Source: Bacteroidota bacterium
GTDB taxonomy: Bacteria > Bacteroidota > Bacteroidia > Chitinophagales > Chitinophagaceae
Reading direction: 5' to 3'
Assembly (NCBI GenBank): GCA_023386235.1
Contig: JAEWKC010000006.1
Span: forward strand, 145,261 to 209,260
DNA length: 64,000 nucleotides
A program made the position numbers and the translations under genes. The notes beneath the pieces are model-generated. The model made no database searches and had not been told where the DNA came from. It was given only the letters and a program-made list of their open reading frames with translations. Position 1 is the stretch's first letter, and each line of letters opens with the position of its first letter. This document shows positions 26,376 through 35,381 of the stretch, piece by piece.

Positions 26376-27023
26376 TTATTTATCCAGGGTTTCCTGTAAA
26401 TTGTATTTTTCATTGGCAAAATATACTTCCAGTGTGTAGCCGGTAGGTTTATAATACTCTTGCAGTGTGTGTACAATTTTCTCTTTGGCCTGGTTGGCGT
26501 ACGTGATATTATTTTCCAGTTGTGCTCTGGACTGCTCATAAAGTTTTTGTTCCAGCCTGCTGAAGTGTGCATGATTATCGGCTTGCAACCAGCCCTGGTT
26601 GGCCGCAAAAGATACTTTATTCATTTTTATTTCATAACTTAAAAGCTTGGGCTGAGGTAGCGATACCACTATTTTTTTGTTTTCTTCCTGTACTTTTATT
26701 TCCTGACCTTCCAGGTCTACACCATATTTACCTACGTATGGAACAGTGATGTTAATTGTTTTCTCCATAAACAACTTTCTTAAGTTATCGGTCAGGCTGC
26801 CATCGTTTTGCACATTGGTGCTTTTAATAGAAGCGCTGCCTTGTACTTCAAGAGAAGAAAGTTCAGAAATTTGTTTAATGATGACTGTGTTGGTAGCAAT
26901 ATTCTCAATTATCACATTGTTTGACTTTTTACCCAGAAAATAGGCTAAAATGCCAATGATGACAACCAAAAGCAATAATGCAACAGTGCTGATACCGGAT
27001 TTTTTTATATTGTTTGTACGCAT
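26376..27023 (-). CDS. DUF4230 family membrane-anchored protein
   Basis: 215 residues with one N-terminal membrane helix (about 13-32, ISTVALLLLVVIIGILAYFLG). The rest is an extracytoplasmic alpha/beta region with the DUF4230 signature VPYVGKYGVDLEG and IVVSLPQPKLLSYEIK. Function is unknown. The D-Ala-D-Ala dipeptidase gene ends 32 bases away on the same strand and lies upstream in the transcript direction, so both may be transcribed together. Confidence 0.85.
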   Translation of the reverse strand: MRTNNIKKSGISTVALLLLVVIIGILAYFLGKKSNNVIIENIATNTVIIKQISELSSLEVQGSASIKSTNVQNDGSLTDNLRKLFMEKTINITVPYVGKYGVDLEGQEIKVQEENKKIVVSLPQPKLLSYEIKMNKVSFAANQGWLQADNHAHFSRLEQKLYEQSRAQLENNITYANQAKEKIVHTLQEYYKPTGYTLEVYFANEKYNLQETLDK

Positions 27024-27055
27024 AGGTTGGTTAGATGAAAAATCTTCTAAAAAAT

Positions 27056-27778
27056 TTAATCAGGCAGCTCGCTGAAATCAAGATCCAGCACTTTATATTT
27101 TTCAGTGGTTATAAATGTGTAATGCCACCATTCTTTTACATAAGGCTTAAATCCAAAGTGATGCATGATGTTTTTCAGCAGATTTCTGTTGTTTTTTACT
27201 TTGGCAGGTAATTTATTATAATCGAGGTGCGCTTTGGCTGTAAAGTCATCAAACTCTGTGGGCATTTTTATCTGCCTGCCTGTTTTTAGTTCATATAAGC
27301 TGATGTCTACGGCGGTTCCGCGGTTATGGTTGCTGCCTTTTGACGGATCTGCCACGTAAGCAGGATTATTTACTATTTCCCACATTTTTACCGATACGCT
27401 GTGCGGCCTGTAAGCGTCAAATAATAATATGCCATAACCGCGTTTAGCTAATGAGTCTGCCACCAGTTTTAAAGCCTCTGCGGCAGGTTTTACCAGGTAA
27501 GGTTTGGGATTTTTATACAGGATTTGCCCCGTAAAATTGTTAATGCCGGCATAGTGCCATTCGGTTTTAAGGTGCGGAATAATGTTAAAAAGATTGATTA
27601 ACGGCACATTTTCGGTAGAAAAACCCTTAACTTTGTCCTCGTTTTTAAGGAAAACGCTGGTCGTTGTACTGTTTTCCGGATTTGTTCCTGCATTTTGGGA
27701 ACGGCATTCTTTCAGGAGAATAAAATTCAAAAAAGATGCCAAAAAGAAAATGATGTATATGATTTTGGAACTTTTCAT
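27056..27778 (-). CDS. D-alanyl-D-alanine dipeptidase (M15, VanX/DdpX type)
   Basis: 240 residues with a hydrophobic N-terminus (MKSSKIIYIIFFLASFLNF) that may be a signal or lipoprotein signal. The zinc site matches M15D peptidases: SNHNRGTAVDISL (SxHxxGxxxD) and the WWHYTF segment with the catalytic Glu replaced in position by the usual EWWH (KEWWHYTF). It hydrolyses D-Ala-D-Ala, recycling cell wall dipeptide in the periplasm. Vancomycin resistance is not implied, since no VanH or VanA partner lies nearby. It is upstream of the DUF4230 gene on the same strand. Confidence 0.9.
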   Translation of the reverse strand: MKSSKIIYIIFFLASFLNFILLKECRSQNAGTNPENSTTTSVFLKNEDKVKGFSTENVPLINLFNIIPHLKTEWHYAGINNFTGQILYKNPKPYLVKPAAEALKLVADSLAKRGYGILLFDAYRPHSVSVKMWEIVNNPAYVADPSKGSNHNRGTAVDISLYELKTGRQIKMPTEFDDFTAKAHLDYNKLPAKVKNNRNLLKNIMHHFGFKPYVKEWWHYTFITTEKYKVLDLDFSELPD

Positions 27779-27838
27779 CTATGTAAACATACTGAAAGTT
27801 CCTCATAAAAATCAAATTTGTAAACCAAAAATGAACGG

Positions 27839-28360
27839 ATGAAATTTTTAGTTAGTTTATTGAGTATTTCTTTACTTAGTTTTACCAGTACAGAAAGAAC
27901 CATTACTAAAGCTAATGAACCAAAACTTAATGTGAATGCTGCACCTCCGTCAGATTCACTTTCCCTGAAAAACTTTAGAATACCCTCAAAAAGCAATAAC
28001 AACAATAATGCTGTGTCTGCTGTTTCGGTAAAAAAATCTTCAGGCAAAGTATTAAATGGTTCAGGTACTTATTATGCTTCTTACTTTGAAGGCAGAAAAG
28101 CAGCGAACGGAGAAATTTTTAGTCATTCAAAAGCGAATGTTGCCAGCAACCATTTTAAATTAAATACCTGGGTAAGAGTTACCAATCCGAAAAACGGTAA
28201 ATCTATTGTAGCGAAAGTTACAGACAGAATGCACCCCAGGATGGCCGCCAGAGGCAGAATTGTGGATATGACTTCTAAGCATGCCAAATATTTAGGCATC
28301 TTTGGTCATGGAGTGGCTAAAGTACAAGTAGAACAGGTAGAAGCAGGTACAAAAGAGTAA
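27839..28360 (+). CDS. RlpA-like septal ring lytic transglycosylase / DPBB protein
   Basis: 173 residues. After a signal peptide (MKFLVSLLSISLLSFTS) and a Ser/Asn-rich linker comes the RlpA double-psi beta-barrel: GSGTYYASYFEGRKAANGE, SNHFKLNTWVRVTN, and the catalytic-type Asp in VKVTDRMHP-like text (AKVTDRMHPRMAARGRIVDM). This family cleaves naked glycan strands, though many members only bind. It is in the opposite direction to, and 60 bases from, the dipeptidase gene, so the two envelope genes are divergent. Confidence 0.9.
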   Translation: MKFLVSLLSISLLSFTSTERTITKANEPKLNVNAAPPSDSLSLKNFRIPSKSNNNNNAVSAVSVKKSSGKVLNGSGTYYASYFEGRKAANGEIFSHSKANVASNHFKLNTWVRVTNPKNGKSIVAKVTDRMHPRMAARGRIVDMTSKHAKYLGIFGHGVAKVQVEQVEAGTKE

Positions 28361-28384
28361 CAAAAAGTAAATAACATTTAAAAC

Positions 28385-28417
28385 AATAAAGTCCGGCACA
28401 AATCGCCGGACTTTATT
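28385..28417 (+). terminator. terminator after the RlpA-like gene
   Basis: A 13-bp stem with GC-rich core (arms 28385-28397 and 28405-28417) and loop ACAAATC. It lies 25 bases after the stop codon of the RlpA-like gene. Confidence 0.85.
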
Positions 28418-28548
28418 ATTTTTGCAAAGATGTAAAAACAAGTACGTGATGAAACGTTTATAACTATTATCTATTGATAGGGTGTATGTAGCATTTTCAT
28501 CAGGTAAAAATATTGGCCTCTGATGCCTACCAACTAAAAAACAAGCAA

Positions 28549-29373
28549 ATGAAATTTCTATCTTATATAATTATAGCTGGGTTTCTTGCCTTTTCATTAG
28601 TATCCTGTAAAAATGATAATGCAGATGAAAATAATGATGATAATAATGCTTCCGCTATACCGCCTCCTGCCGCACTTAATTATCAGTTGATAAAAACGTA
28701 TCCGCATAGTACAGAATCTTTCACACAGGGTCTTTTCTTTCATAATGGTAAAATGTACGAGTCTACCGGCGAAAAAAGAACAAGCTGGCTGATGAAAGTA
28801 AATGTGCAGGACGGTACTACTCAAAAAATAGCCACATTGCCCGAAGAGTTTTTTGGTGAAGGCTCTTCAATCATTAATAATAAAATCTACTATCTTACCT
28901 GGATGGATCATAAAGTTTTTGTGTATGATGCAAAAACGCATCAGCTTATCAAAGAGCATCAATGGCCGTATGAAGGCTGGGGTATGACTACCGACAGCAC
29001 ACAGCTTATCATCTCTACGGGCTCCAGCCAGCTGTATTTTGTAGATCCGGAAACCTTCTCCATAAAAAAAGAAATCACTGTAAATAATAACTATGGTCCG
29101 GTGGCTATGCTTAACGAACTGGAATATGTAAACGGGTATATTTACGCGAACGTGTACGAAACCAATAACATAGTTAAAATAGATCCTAATACAGGCAATG
29201 TAGTAGGAATGCTAAACCTTACAGCTTTACTCACTGCCGACCCTGCGCCATTGAACGGCAGAGAAGTGGATTTAAACAATGTACTGAACGGCATAGCATA
29301 CAACCCGGATACCAACACATTTTTTGTAACCGGCAAGCGTTGGTCTAAACTATTTGAGATACAACTGCAATAA
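28549..29373 (+). CDS. glutaminyl-peptide cyclotransferase, lipoprotein
   Basis: 274 residues from ATG 28549 (MKFLSYIIIAGFLAFSLVSC), giving a lipobox LVSC; an in-frame upstream ATG at 28513 would place 12 extra residues. It is followed by an Asn/Asp-rich tether. The mature protein is a beta-propeller of the bacterial/plant-type glutamine cyclotransferase family (PHSTESFTQGLFF, YESTGEK, YVNGYIYANVYETNNIVKID, NGIAYNPDTNTFFVTGKRW), which converts N-terminal Gln to pyroglutamate. Probably acts on exported proteins in the periplasm. Confidence 0.9.
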   Translation: MKFLSYIIIAGFLAFSLVSCKNDNADENNDDNNASAIPPPAALNYQLIKTYPHSTESFTQGLFFHNGKMYESTGEKRTSWLMKVNVQDGTTQKIATLPEEFFGEGSSIINNKIYYLTWMDHKVFVYDAKTHQLIKEHQWPYEGWGMTTDSTQLIISTGSSQLYFVDPETFSIKKEITVNNNYGPVAMLNELEYVNGYIYANVYETNNIVKIDPNTGNVVGMLNLTALLTADPAPLNGREVDLNNVLNGIAYNPDTNTFFVTGKRWSKLFEIQLQ

Positions 29374-29411
29374 TCGGAGCATCGTATATTTATTAATTGA
29401 AGATTGCAAGC

Positions 29412-30830
29412 ATGCAAATTTCCTGTACAGAAAGAGAATTATTTATTTTAAAAAAAATTGCATCAGCCGCTAATGAAAATGGTGTAGAAGCTTACGTGGT
29501 TGGAGGATTCGTGAGAGATAAGATACTTAGCCGCCCGTCAAAGGATATTGATATAGTCTGCCTGGGCGACGCGATCGCTTTGGCAGATACAGTGGCGGAA
29601 AGGTTTGCACCCAATAAACCACCCGTTTCATTTTTCAGGAATTTTGGTACGGCTCAGATAAAAATTCCCGATTACGAAGTAGAATTTGTAGGAGCCAGAA
29701 AAGAAAGCTACAGAGAAGAAAGCCGCAAGCCCGATGTAGAATCCGGTACACTGGAAGATGACCAGCGCAGAAGAGATTTTACTATCAATGCCATGTCGGT
29801 AAGTCTTAATAGAAAAAATTACGGAGCGCTCATAGATCCTTTTAACGGATTGACCGATTTGCAATTGAAAATCATCAGAACGCCACTGCAACCCGGCATT
29901 ACTTTTAGCGACGATCCTTTGCGTATGATGCGAGCTATACGTTTTGCCACACAGTTGAATTTTACAATTGAAGAAGATACTTTTAAAGCTATTATTGATA
30001 ATAAAGAACGCATAAAGATTGTATCGCAGGAAAGAATTACCGATGAGCTGAATAAAATAATGCAGAGCAAAAAACCATCTGTAGGGTGGGATCTTCTTTA
30101 CAGAAGTGGTTTGCTGCCCATCATATTTCCACAGTTTGCCGCCATGGCGGGCGTTGAAAAAATACAGGGTATTGCACATAAAGACAATTTTTATCATACT
30201 CTACAGGTGGTGGATAATGTTTGCACCGAAACTGATAATTTATGGCTGCGCTGGGCCGCGCTGCTGCACGATATAGGCAAACCTGTAGTAAAGCAATTTG
30301 AAGAAAATACCGGCTGGACTTTTCACGGACATGAGGTGGTAGGGGCAAAAATGGTGAAGAGAATTTTTTCGGCACTTAAATTGCCGCTGAATGAAAAAAT
30401 GAAATATGTAGAAAAACTGGTGGGCCTGCACATGCGACCTATCAGTTTGACCAAAGAAAATATTACCGATAGCGCTGTGCGCAGGCTGCTTTTTGAAGCC
30501 GGCGAGGAAATTGATGATTTAATGACGCTTTGCCGTGCAGATATCACCAGCAAAAACAAGCAAAAAGTAGAGCGATACCTGCAAAATTTTAGAATTGTAG
30601 CAGAGCGTATGCACGAAGTAGAAGCTTCTGACCAGCTCAGAAACTGGCAGCCGCCTATTTCGGGTGAAGAAATAATGCATACATTCGATATAGGACCGGG
30701 AAAAAATGTAGGTGTGATAAAAGACGCTGTACGTGAAGCTATTTTAGACGGCGAAATAGGCAATAACTATGAAGATGCCTTTGCGCTAATGCTAAAAAAA
30801 GGGCAGGAGTTAGGTTTGAGCAGAAAGTAG
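29412..30830 (+). CDS. CCA tRNA nucleotidyltransferase with HD domain
   Basis: 472 residues from ATG 29412. The nucleotidyltransferase head shows GGFVRDKILSRPSKDIDIV (catalytic Asp pair) and RRRDFTINAM, then the RNA- and nucleotide-recognising region DPLRMMRAIRFA. A central HD domain carries LLHDIGKP. These enzymes add or repair the CCA end of tRNAs; HD-containing versions also have phosphohydrolase activity. The only tRNA gene in the window, tRNA-Gln, has no encoded CCA, in line with a need for it. Confidence 0.95.
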   Translation: MQISCTERELFILKKIASAANENGVEAYVVGGFVRDKILSRPSKDIDIVCLGDAIALADTVAERFAPNKPPVSFFRNFGTAQIKIPDYEVEFVGARKESYREESRKPDVESGTLEDDQRRRDFTINAMSVSLNRKNYGALIDPFNGLTDLQLKIIRTPLQPGITFSDDPLRMMRAIRFATQLNFTIEEDTFKAIIDNKERIKIVSQERITDELNKIMQSKKPSVGWDLLYRSGLLPIIFPQFAAMAGVEKIQGIAHKDNFYHTLQVVDNVCTETDNLWLRWAALLHDIGKPVVKQFEENTGWTFHGHEVVGAKMVKRIFSALKLPLNEKMKYVEKLVGLHMRPISLTKENITDSAVRRLLFEAGEEIDDLMTLCRADITSKNKQKVERYLQNFRIVAERMHEVEASDQLRNWQPPISGEEIMHTFDIGPGKNVGVIKDAVREAILDGEIGNNYEDAFALMLKKGQELGLSRK

Positions 30831-30924
30831 AAGTTATTATAATACATAAAAATGATTACCTACTTACAGAATCGCAAAGCATATATTGATAACTTTTATA
30901 ACAACATACAAAATCGAAAAAATA

Positions 30925-31476
30925 ATGGCTTTATTAAAATTCAGAATATACCCCGAAGAAGAATTTGCCGTATATCGCGATGTGGTCATTAAACACTCGC
31001 AAAATTTTAAGCAGCTACACGAGGCTATTCTAAAAGCATACGCGTTTGACAATAAACACCAGGCTACCTTTTACAGAAGCAATGAAGACAGGAAAAAAGG
31101 CAGAGAAATATCTTTGGAAGAATACGATAAAAACTATAAAGTAAAGCCACTTTTAATGGCCGATACTAAAATAGGCGATGAGATTTTTGACCCTAACCAG
31201 AAATTTATTTACGAGTATGATTTTACTAAAAACTGGGTATTTTACGTAGATCTTATTTCTATCAACAAAGAAGAAAAGAAAGACAAAACCTATCCTTACG
31301 TTTCGCGGATAGAAGGCCCCGGTTTGCAGCAATACGCTAAGAACAACGTGCTGGGCGAGCAATTCGTAGACATTGAAGAAAAATACGATCTCACTAAAGA
31401 TGCCGAAGGATTTGACCATGGCGATGATAATGCTGACGCGGAAGATAATTTTGCCGCCGATGATGAGCAGGAATAA
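30925..31476 (+). CDS. pRiA4b ORF-3-like protein
   Basis: 183 residues from ATG 30925 (MALLKFRIYPEEE); an upstream in-frame start would add 13. It matches the plasmid pRiA4b ORF-3-like family, also called IS1096 passenger TnpR-like, by the pattern FRIYPEEEFAVYRDVVI, FKQLHEAILKAYAFDNKHQATF and FIYEYDFTKNWVFYV. These proteins have no settled function and are widespread in Bacteroidota chromosomes, so a mobile origin should not be read from the name. The C-terminus is strongly acidic (DDNADAEDNFAADDEQE). Confidence 0.8.
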   Translation: MALLKFRIYPEEEFAVYRDVVIKHSQNFKQLHEAILKAYAFDNKHQATFYRSNEDRKKGREISLEEYDKNYKVKPLLMADTKIGDEIFDPNQKFIYEYDFTKNWVFYVDLISINKEEKKDKTYPYVSRIEGPGLQQYAKNNVLGEQFVDIEEKYDLTKDAEGFDHGDDNADAEDNFAADDEQE

Positions 31477-31568
31477 ATATGACTGATTGTTAACACAATA
31501 TAAATAGCTGTTTTTTGTAGAGAGAATAATTATTCGTAATATTGCATCGTTCACTATTACAGAACTTA

Positions 31569-32954
31569 ATGATTTCAGATATACCTCCCTCGAGTAGCTT
31601 GTTAAGCATATTCGCAACAGAGTCGGTAAGCGGCTGGAAAATAGCCTTTACCATTTTCCTTGTACTTTTAAACGGATTTTTTGTAGCAGCCGAGTTTGCA
31701 ATTGTAAAGGTGCGCTCTTCACAGATCAGCGGCTCCGATGCGTCGCCTAAAGTAATGAAGGCCGCTAAAATTGTCACCAACAATTTAGATAATTATCTTG
31801 CCGCCACGCAACTGGGCATTACCATAGCTTCGCTTGGTCTGGGATGGGTGGGTGAAAGCGTGATGGAAGGATTGCTGGTACAGGGTTTTTCTTATGTCCC
31901 TGCTTTGTACAATTTTTTCGATCCACATAAAATAGCCGCTCCTGTAGGATTCATTATTATCACTATTTTGCACATTGTATTTGGAGAGCTGGCGCCTAAG
32001 TCTATAGCCATAAGAAAATCTGCCCCCACTACAATGGCAGTAGCCATACCTCTGCGTATTTTCTATTTTATTTTTAAACCTGCCATTTATGTAATGAATG
32101 GTTTTGCCAATTTCATTCTAAAAATAATTGGTATTACCCCGTTGAAAGAGCAGGACATTCATACAGAAGAAGAAATAAAACTGATTATTACCGAAAGCGA
32201 GGAAGGAGGCGCCATTGAAGATTCTGAAAGAGAATTGATCAATAATGTGTTCGATTTCGATTCAAGAAGAGTAAAAGATATTCTTACCCATAGAAAAGAC
32301 TTGGTGAGCTTTTCAGTAGATACTCCTTTTGAGGAATTAACTAAGGAAGTGATAGAAGAAGGTTACTCGCGCTATCCCATTTACGAAAAATCACCATCCG
32401 ACCTTATCGGTATCCTGAATATAAAAGATGTGCTGAAATATTATCAGCAAAACGAAGCCCTGGATGTAAGAAAACTACTGCGACCTGTTTTTTATATTCC
32501 AGAGACTATGAAGATCAAAGACTTGCTGAAAGCCTTTCAGAAAGACCATGTGCAGCTGGCTGTAGTTACCGACGAGTATGGCGATATTGCCGGCATTGTG
32601 ACAATGGAAGATATTTTGGAAGAGCTGGTAGGAGATATTCAGGACGAGCACGATACTGAACTGCCTATAGTAGAAAAACAATCAGACGATTCTTATGTGG
32701 TAGATGCTCACGAAACGCTGGAAGATATTAATGAATTTCTGCCTTCACCCTTACCCGAAGAAGAAGAATACAATACGCTTTCCGGCCTTATCACTTACGA
32801 ACATGGCTCTGTGCCGGTAGAAGGAGAAGTGCTGATTTTGGAAGGTTATGAAATGATTATCCTGAAAATGTATCGCAGCTCGGTAGAAAAAGTAAGGATG
32901 CGTTTGCTCTCGGAAGAAGAACTGGAGCAAAAAGAAAACGAAGAGGACGAGTAA
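31569..32954 (+). CDS. CNNM/CorC (HlyC) family membrane protein with CBS pair
   Basis: About 461 residues from ATG 31569. An N-terminal DUF21 membrane domain (four hydrophobic segments, GFFVAAEFAIVKVRSSQI near the start) is followed by two CBS domains (near 215-335, with YSRYPIYEKSPSDLIGILNIKDVL and DEYGDIAGIVTMEDILEELVGDI) and a CorC/HlyC transporter-associated domain (near 345-430). The family is related to magnesium and cobalt transport; the older 'hemolysin' label is not supported by function. Its acidic C-terminus is rich in Glu. Confidence 0.92.
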   Translation: MISDIPPSSSLLSIFATESVSGWKIAFTIFLVLLNGFFVAAEFAIVKVRSSQISGSDASPKVMKAAKIVTNNLDNYLAATQLGITIASLGLGWVGESVMEGLLVQGFSYVPALYNFFDPHKIAAPVGFIIITILHIVFGELAPKSIAIRKSAPTTMAVAIPLRIFYFIFKPAIYVMNGFANFILKIIGITPLKEQDIHTEEEIKLIITESEEGGAIEDSERELINNVFDFDSRRVKDILTHRKDLVSFSVDTPFEELTKEVIEEGYSRYPIYEKSPSDLIGILNIKDVLKYYQQNEALDVRKLLRPVFYIPETMKIKDLLKAFQKDHVQLAVVTDEYGDIAGIVTMEDILEELVGDIQDEHDTELPIVEKQSDDSYVVDAHETLEDINEFLPSPLPEEEEYNTLSGLITYEHGSVPVEGEVLILEGYEMIILKMYRSSVEKVRMRLLSEEELEQKENEEDE

Positions 32955-32980
32955 GCGTTTTGGATTGAATATTCCGGAAG

Positions 32981-33000
32981 AGATGCCCTGCGGAACATCT
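32981..33000. repeat. 20-bp imperfect palindrome, copy 1 (3' side of topoisomerase IB gene)
   Basis: AGATGCCCTGCGGAACATCT. Its ends (AGATG/CATCT) are inverted. A second copy, differing at two positions, is at 34199-34218. It sits in the 79-base space between the convergent CNNM gene and topoisomerase IB gene. Confidence 0.7.
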
Positions 33001-33033
33001 CGAAGAGGATACGGCCCGGACGTGATAAGAAAA

Positions 33034-34128
33034 TTATTTTCCTTCCAGCATTTTCATGATTATTTTTTCTTCTTTCGTCAGGTCGGTTTTGTTATCGTCT
33101 GTTTCAATGCTGTCCAATTCATCAATGTACTTTTTTATACTTTTATTTTCATAGAGATTGATGATTTGTGGATGTACATAATATTTTTTACATACGGTTC
33201 GGGTATTGCCTAAATGTTTGGCAACTTTATCCAGTGCCTCTACAATTTTCTTTTTAGTATCGGTATCATTTTCGGCCATGCCCAATTCTTTAAATGCCAG
33301 GAAGGCGTTTACAGTACCTGCCCAGGTTCTGAAATCCTTGGCGGTAAAATCATCGCCGCTTATTTCTTTTATATAATTGTTCACCATTCCGGAATCAATA
33401 CATTGCCTGTTGTTATTTTCATCGTAATATTGAAATAATTCTTTACCGGGAATTTCTTTGCAGGCCTGCACAATTTTTGCCAGCTTCTTATGCTTCAGGT
33501 CTATATCATGCATAATGCCCTTCTTTCCTCTGAAAGCAAATTTTACTTTTGTACCTGAAATGTTTACATGCTTATCTTTCAGCGTTGTTAATCCAAATGA
33601 GCCATATAGTTTTTCATAAATATTATTCCCTACACGAATATTGGTTCGCTCCATGAGGCTAACTACAGCCGCCAATACTTTTCGCTGCTGCAATCCCGGA
33701 AGCGACAGGTCTTTTTCTAATTGCAAACGTATTGTGGGCAGTACCTGCCCGAATTGCAACATTCTGTAAAATTTAGTGTGGTTGCGCAACGCGTTCCAAA
33801 CCGGATGGTAGCGGTATTGTTTTCGGTTTTTAGCGTCGAGTCCGGTGGCCTGCAGATGACCGTTTTCTAAAGCGCAAATCCATACGTTTTCCCATGCAGG
33901 AGGTATCACCAGTTTTTTGATGCGCTCAATTTGCGATTTTTCTTTTATTTGTTTTTTATTGAGATAATAAACAAAGTTTTTTCCTTTTTTTCTGCGATTG
34001 ATGCCGGTTTGCTCGGTATCGTTTACGTATATAAGATTAACTGCCCTGGCTGTTTGCTTGGGGTCGCGCAATATTTGGGCAATTTTTTTCGGGCTTATTT
34101 TTTCTATAATATTCTCTGTATCTGTCAT
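33034..34128 (-). CDS. DNA topoisomerase IB (poxvirus-type)
   Basis: 364 residues related to the small type IB topoisomerases of poxviruses and many bacteria, which relax supercoils through a 3'-phosphotyrosyl intermediate. Visible features are an N-terminal DNA-contact region (GKNFVYYLNKKQIKEKSQIERIKKLVIPPAWENVWI), the RVGNNIYEKLYGSFGLTTLKDKHV block with catalytic Arg, the FRTWAGTVNA segment with the second Arg, and the C-terminal GNTRTVCKKYYVHP with the likely catalytic Tyr. It is flanked by two copies of a 20-bp palindrome (32981 and 34199). Confidence 0.93.
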   Translation of the reverse strand: MTDTENIIEKISPKKIAQILRDPKQTARAVNLIYVNDTEQTGINRRKKGKNFVYYLNKKQIKEKSQIERIKKLVIPPAWENVWICALENGHLQATGLDAKNRKQYRYHPVWNALRNHTKFYRMLQFGQVLPTIRLQLEKDLSLPGLQQRKVLAAVVSLMERTNIRVGNNIYEKLYGSFGLTTLKDKHVNISGTKVKFAFRGKKGIMHDIDLKHKKLAKIVQACKEIPGKELFQYYDENNNRQCIDSGMVNNYIKEISGDDFTAKDFRTWAGTVNAFLAFKELGMAENDTDTKKKIVEALDKVAKHLGNTRTVCKKYYVHPQIINLYENKSIKKYIDELDSIETDDNKTDLTKEEKIIMKMLEGK

Positions 34129-34198
34129 GGGTAAGTGTTGTGTAGAAAAAGTAGAATAAATTTCATGCCGAAAAATGTTTGCTTTAATCTACACTTTG

Positions 34199-34218
34199 AG
34201 ATATCCTGCGGAACATCT
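34199..34218. repeat. 20-bp imperfect palindrome, copy 2 (5' side of topoisomerase IB gene)
   Basis: AGATATCCTGCGGAACATCT, matching copy 1 at 18 of 20 positions, including the 14-base core CCTGCGGAACATCT. It is in the same orientation, 71 bases upstream of the topoisomerase IB start codon on that gene's promoter side. The 271 bases between this gene and the DUF899 gene hold nothing else that I recognise. Confidence 0.7.
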
Positions 34219-34399
34219 TTAGAGCGGATCATCAGTTATTTTTCACGACTGCTGCAATTTGCACTCTTTTTCGGATAAGATAAATCGGCTTGAGTTCAGT
34301 TTTGAGGTGAGATACTGTAAACTTAATTTAAAGACCCAGATTTCTTGCCATATGACAAGAGAAAAGCATTAAAGGTTGTATACCTTCACACTAAAAATT

Positions 34400-35248
34400 A
34401 TGTCAGATCAAATCTATACAAACAACTCCCCCGGCCATAAAATAGTTAGCAGGCAGGAATGGTTATCTGCACGGAAAGAACTACTGAAAGAAGAAAAAGA
34501 GCTCACCTATAAAAGTGATGAATTGGCAAAAAAGCGCCGAGAACTACCTTGGGTGAAAATTGAGAAGGATTATACTTTTGAAACAGAACAGGGCGCTTTA
34601 TCACTGGCAAAACTGTTTCAGGGCAGGTCCCAATTGATTATATACCATTTCATGTTTGGCCCTGATTATTTGGTGGGATGTCCCAGTTGCTCTTCCATAG
34701 CCGATAGCTTTGAGGGAGTATATACCCACCTCGCAAATCATGATGTGATGTTTTGGAGCATATCACGGGCGCCGCTTGCAAAACTGCTCGCTTACAAAAA
34801 AAGGATGGAATGGACATTTCCTTGGGCGTCATCGGTTGGCAGTGATTTTAATTTTGATTTTCACGTTTCATTTACGAATGAACAACAGCAATCGGGGAAC
34901 ACCGAATATAATTATGAAACCGGGGATGTCAGTTCAAACGATAATAATATAAAAAAAGATGAAGCCGTTCCTGAATCCGGAAAAAAACTTGCTGCTTCTG
35001 TAGGTCTTGATTGGGCAGCTTATACAAAAGAAGCGCCCGGCATGAGCGTTTTTATTCTACATGAGGGCGATGTATATCATACGTACTCAGCTTATGCCAG
35101 GGGATTAGATGTGCTTTGGAACATGTATCAATGGCTGGACAGGGTGCCCCTTGGTCGCAATGAAAAAGGAACATGGATACAGCGGCATGATGAATATAAT
35201 GATCCCAATCCAGATACTGAAAATCCTGGCTGCTGCTGCCATAAATAA
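34400..35248 (+). CDS. DUF899 family thioredoxin-like protein
   Basis: About 282 residues from ATG 34400 (MSDQIYTNNSPGHKIVSRQEW). The DUF899 signature is evident: EWLSARKELLKEEKELTYKSDELAKKRRELPWV, the LFQGRSQLIIYHFMFGPDY stretch, and GCPSCSSIADSFEG with a CxxC pair, within a thioredoxin-like fold. Members are predicted redox or antioxidant proteins with no agreed reaction. Two features stand out: a hydrophilic Asn/Asp insertion (about 165-195) and a C-terminal CCC cluster (ENPGCCCHK). It has no operon partner. Confidence 0.88.
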   Translation: MSDQIYTNNSPGHKIVSRQEWLSARKELLKEEKELTYKSDELAKKRRELPWVKIEKDYTFETEQGALSLAKLFQGRSQLIIYHFMFGPDYLVGCPSCSSIADSFEGVYTHLANHDVMFWSISRAPLAKLLAYKKRMEWTFPWASSVGSDFNFDFHVSFTNEQQQSGNTEYNYETGDVSSNDNNIKKDEAVPESGKKLAASVGLDWAAYTKEAPGMSVFILHEGDVYHTYSAYARGLDVLWNMYQWLDRVPLGRNEKGTWIQRHDEYNDPNPDTENPGCCCHK

Positions 35249-35381
35249 GGTGTGTGCTTCTGAATGATTTAGGTTACCTATGTATTTTTGAAAAATTTTC
35301 ATGTAAGGATCGCGTACTTATTTGGTGTATCAAATAAAAAAAACATCCACTTTTTTAAATGCATAAGTGGTTGATTACAAG

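Noticed and set aside
27056..27778. Vancomycin resistance cluster from the VanX-type dipeptidase
   Set aside because: No VanH, VanA or VanRS-type genes nearby; the dipeptidase alone fits cell wall recycling.
30925..31476. pRiA4b ORF-3-like gene as evidence of a plasmid or transposon
   Set aside because: The family is common on Bacteroidota chromosomes and no inverted repeats or transposase flank it.
31569..32954. Hemolysin toxin
   Set aside because: The protein is a CNNM/CorC-type membrane protein with CBS domains; the hemolysin name is historic.
32981..34218. The two 20-bp palindromes as a CRISPR array
   Set aside because: Only two copies, 1.2 kb apart with a gene between them, and no cas genes.
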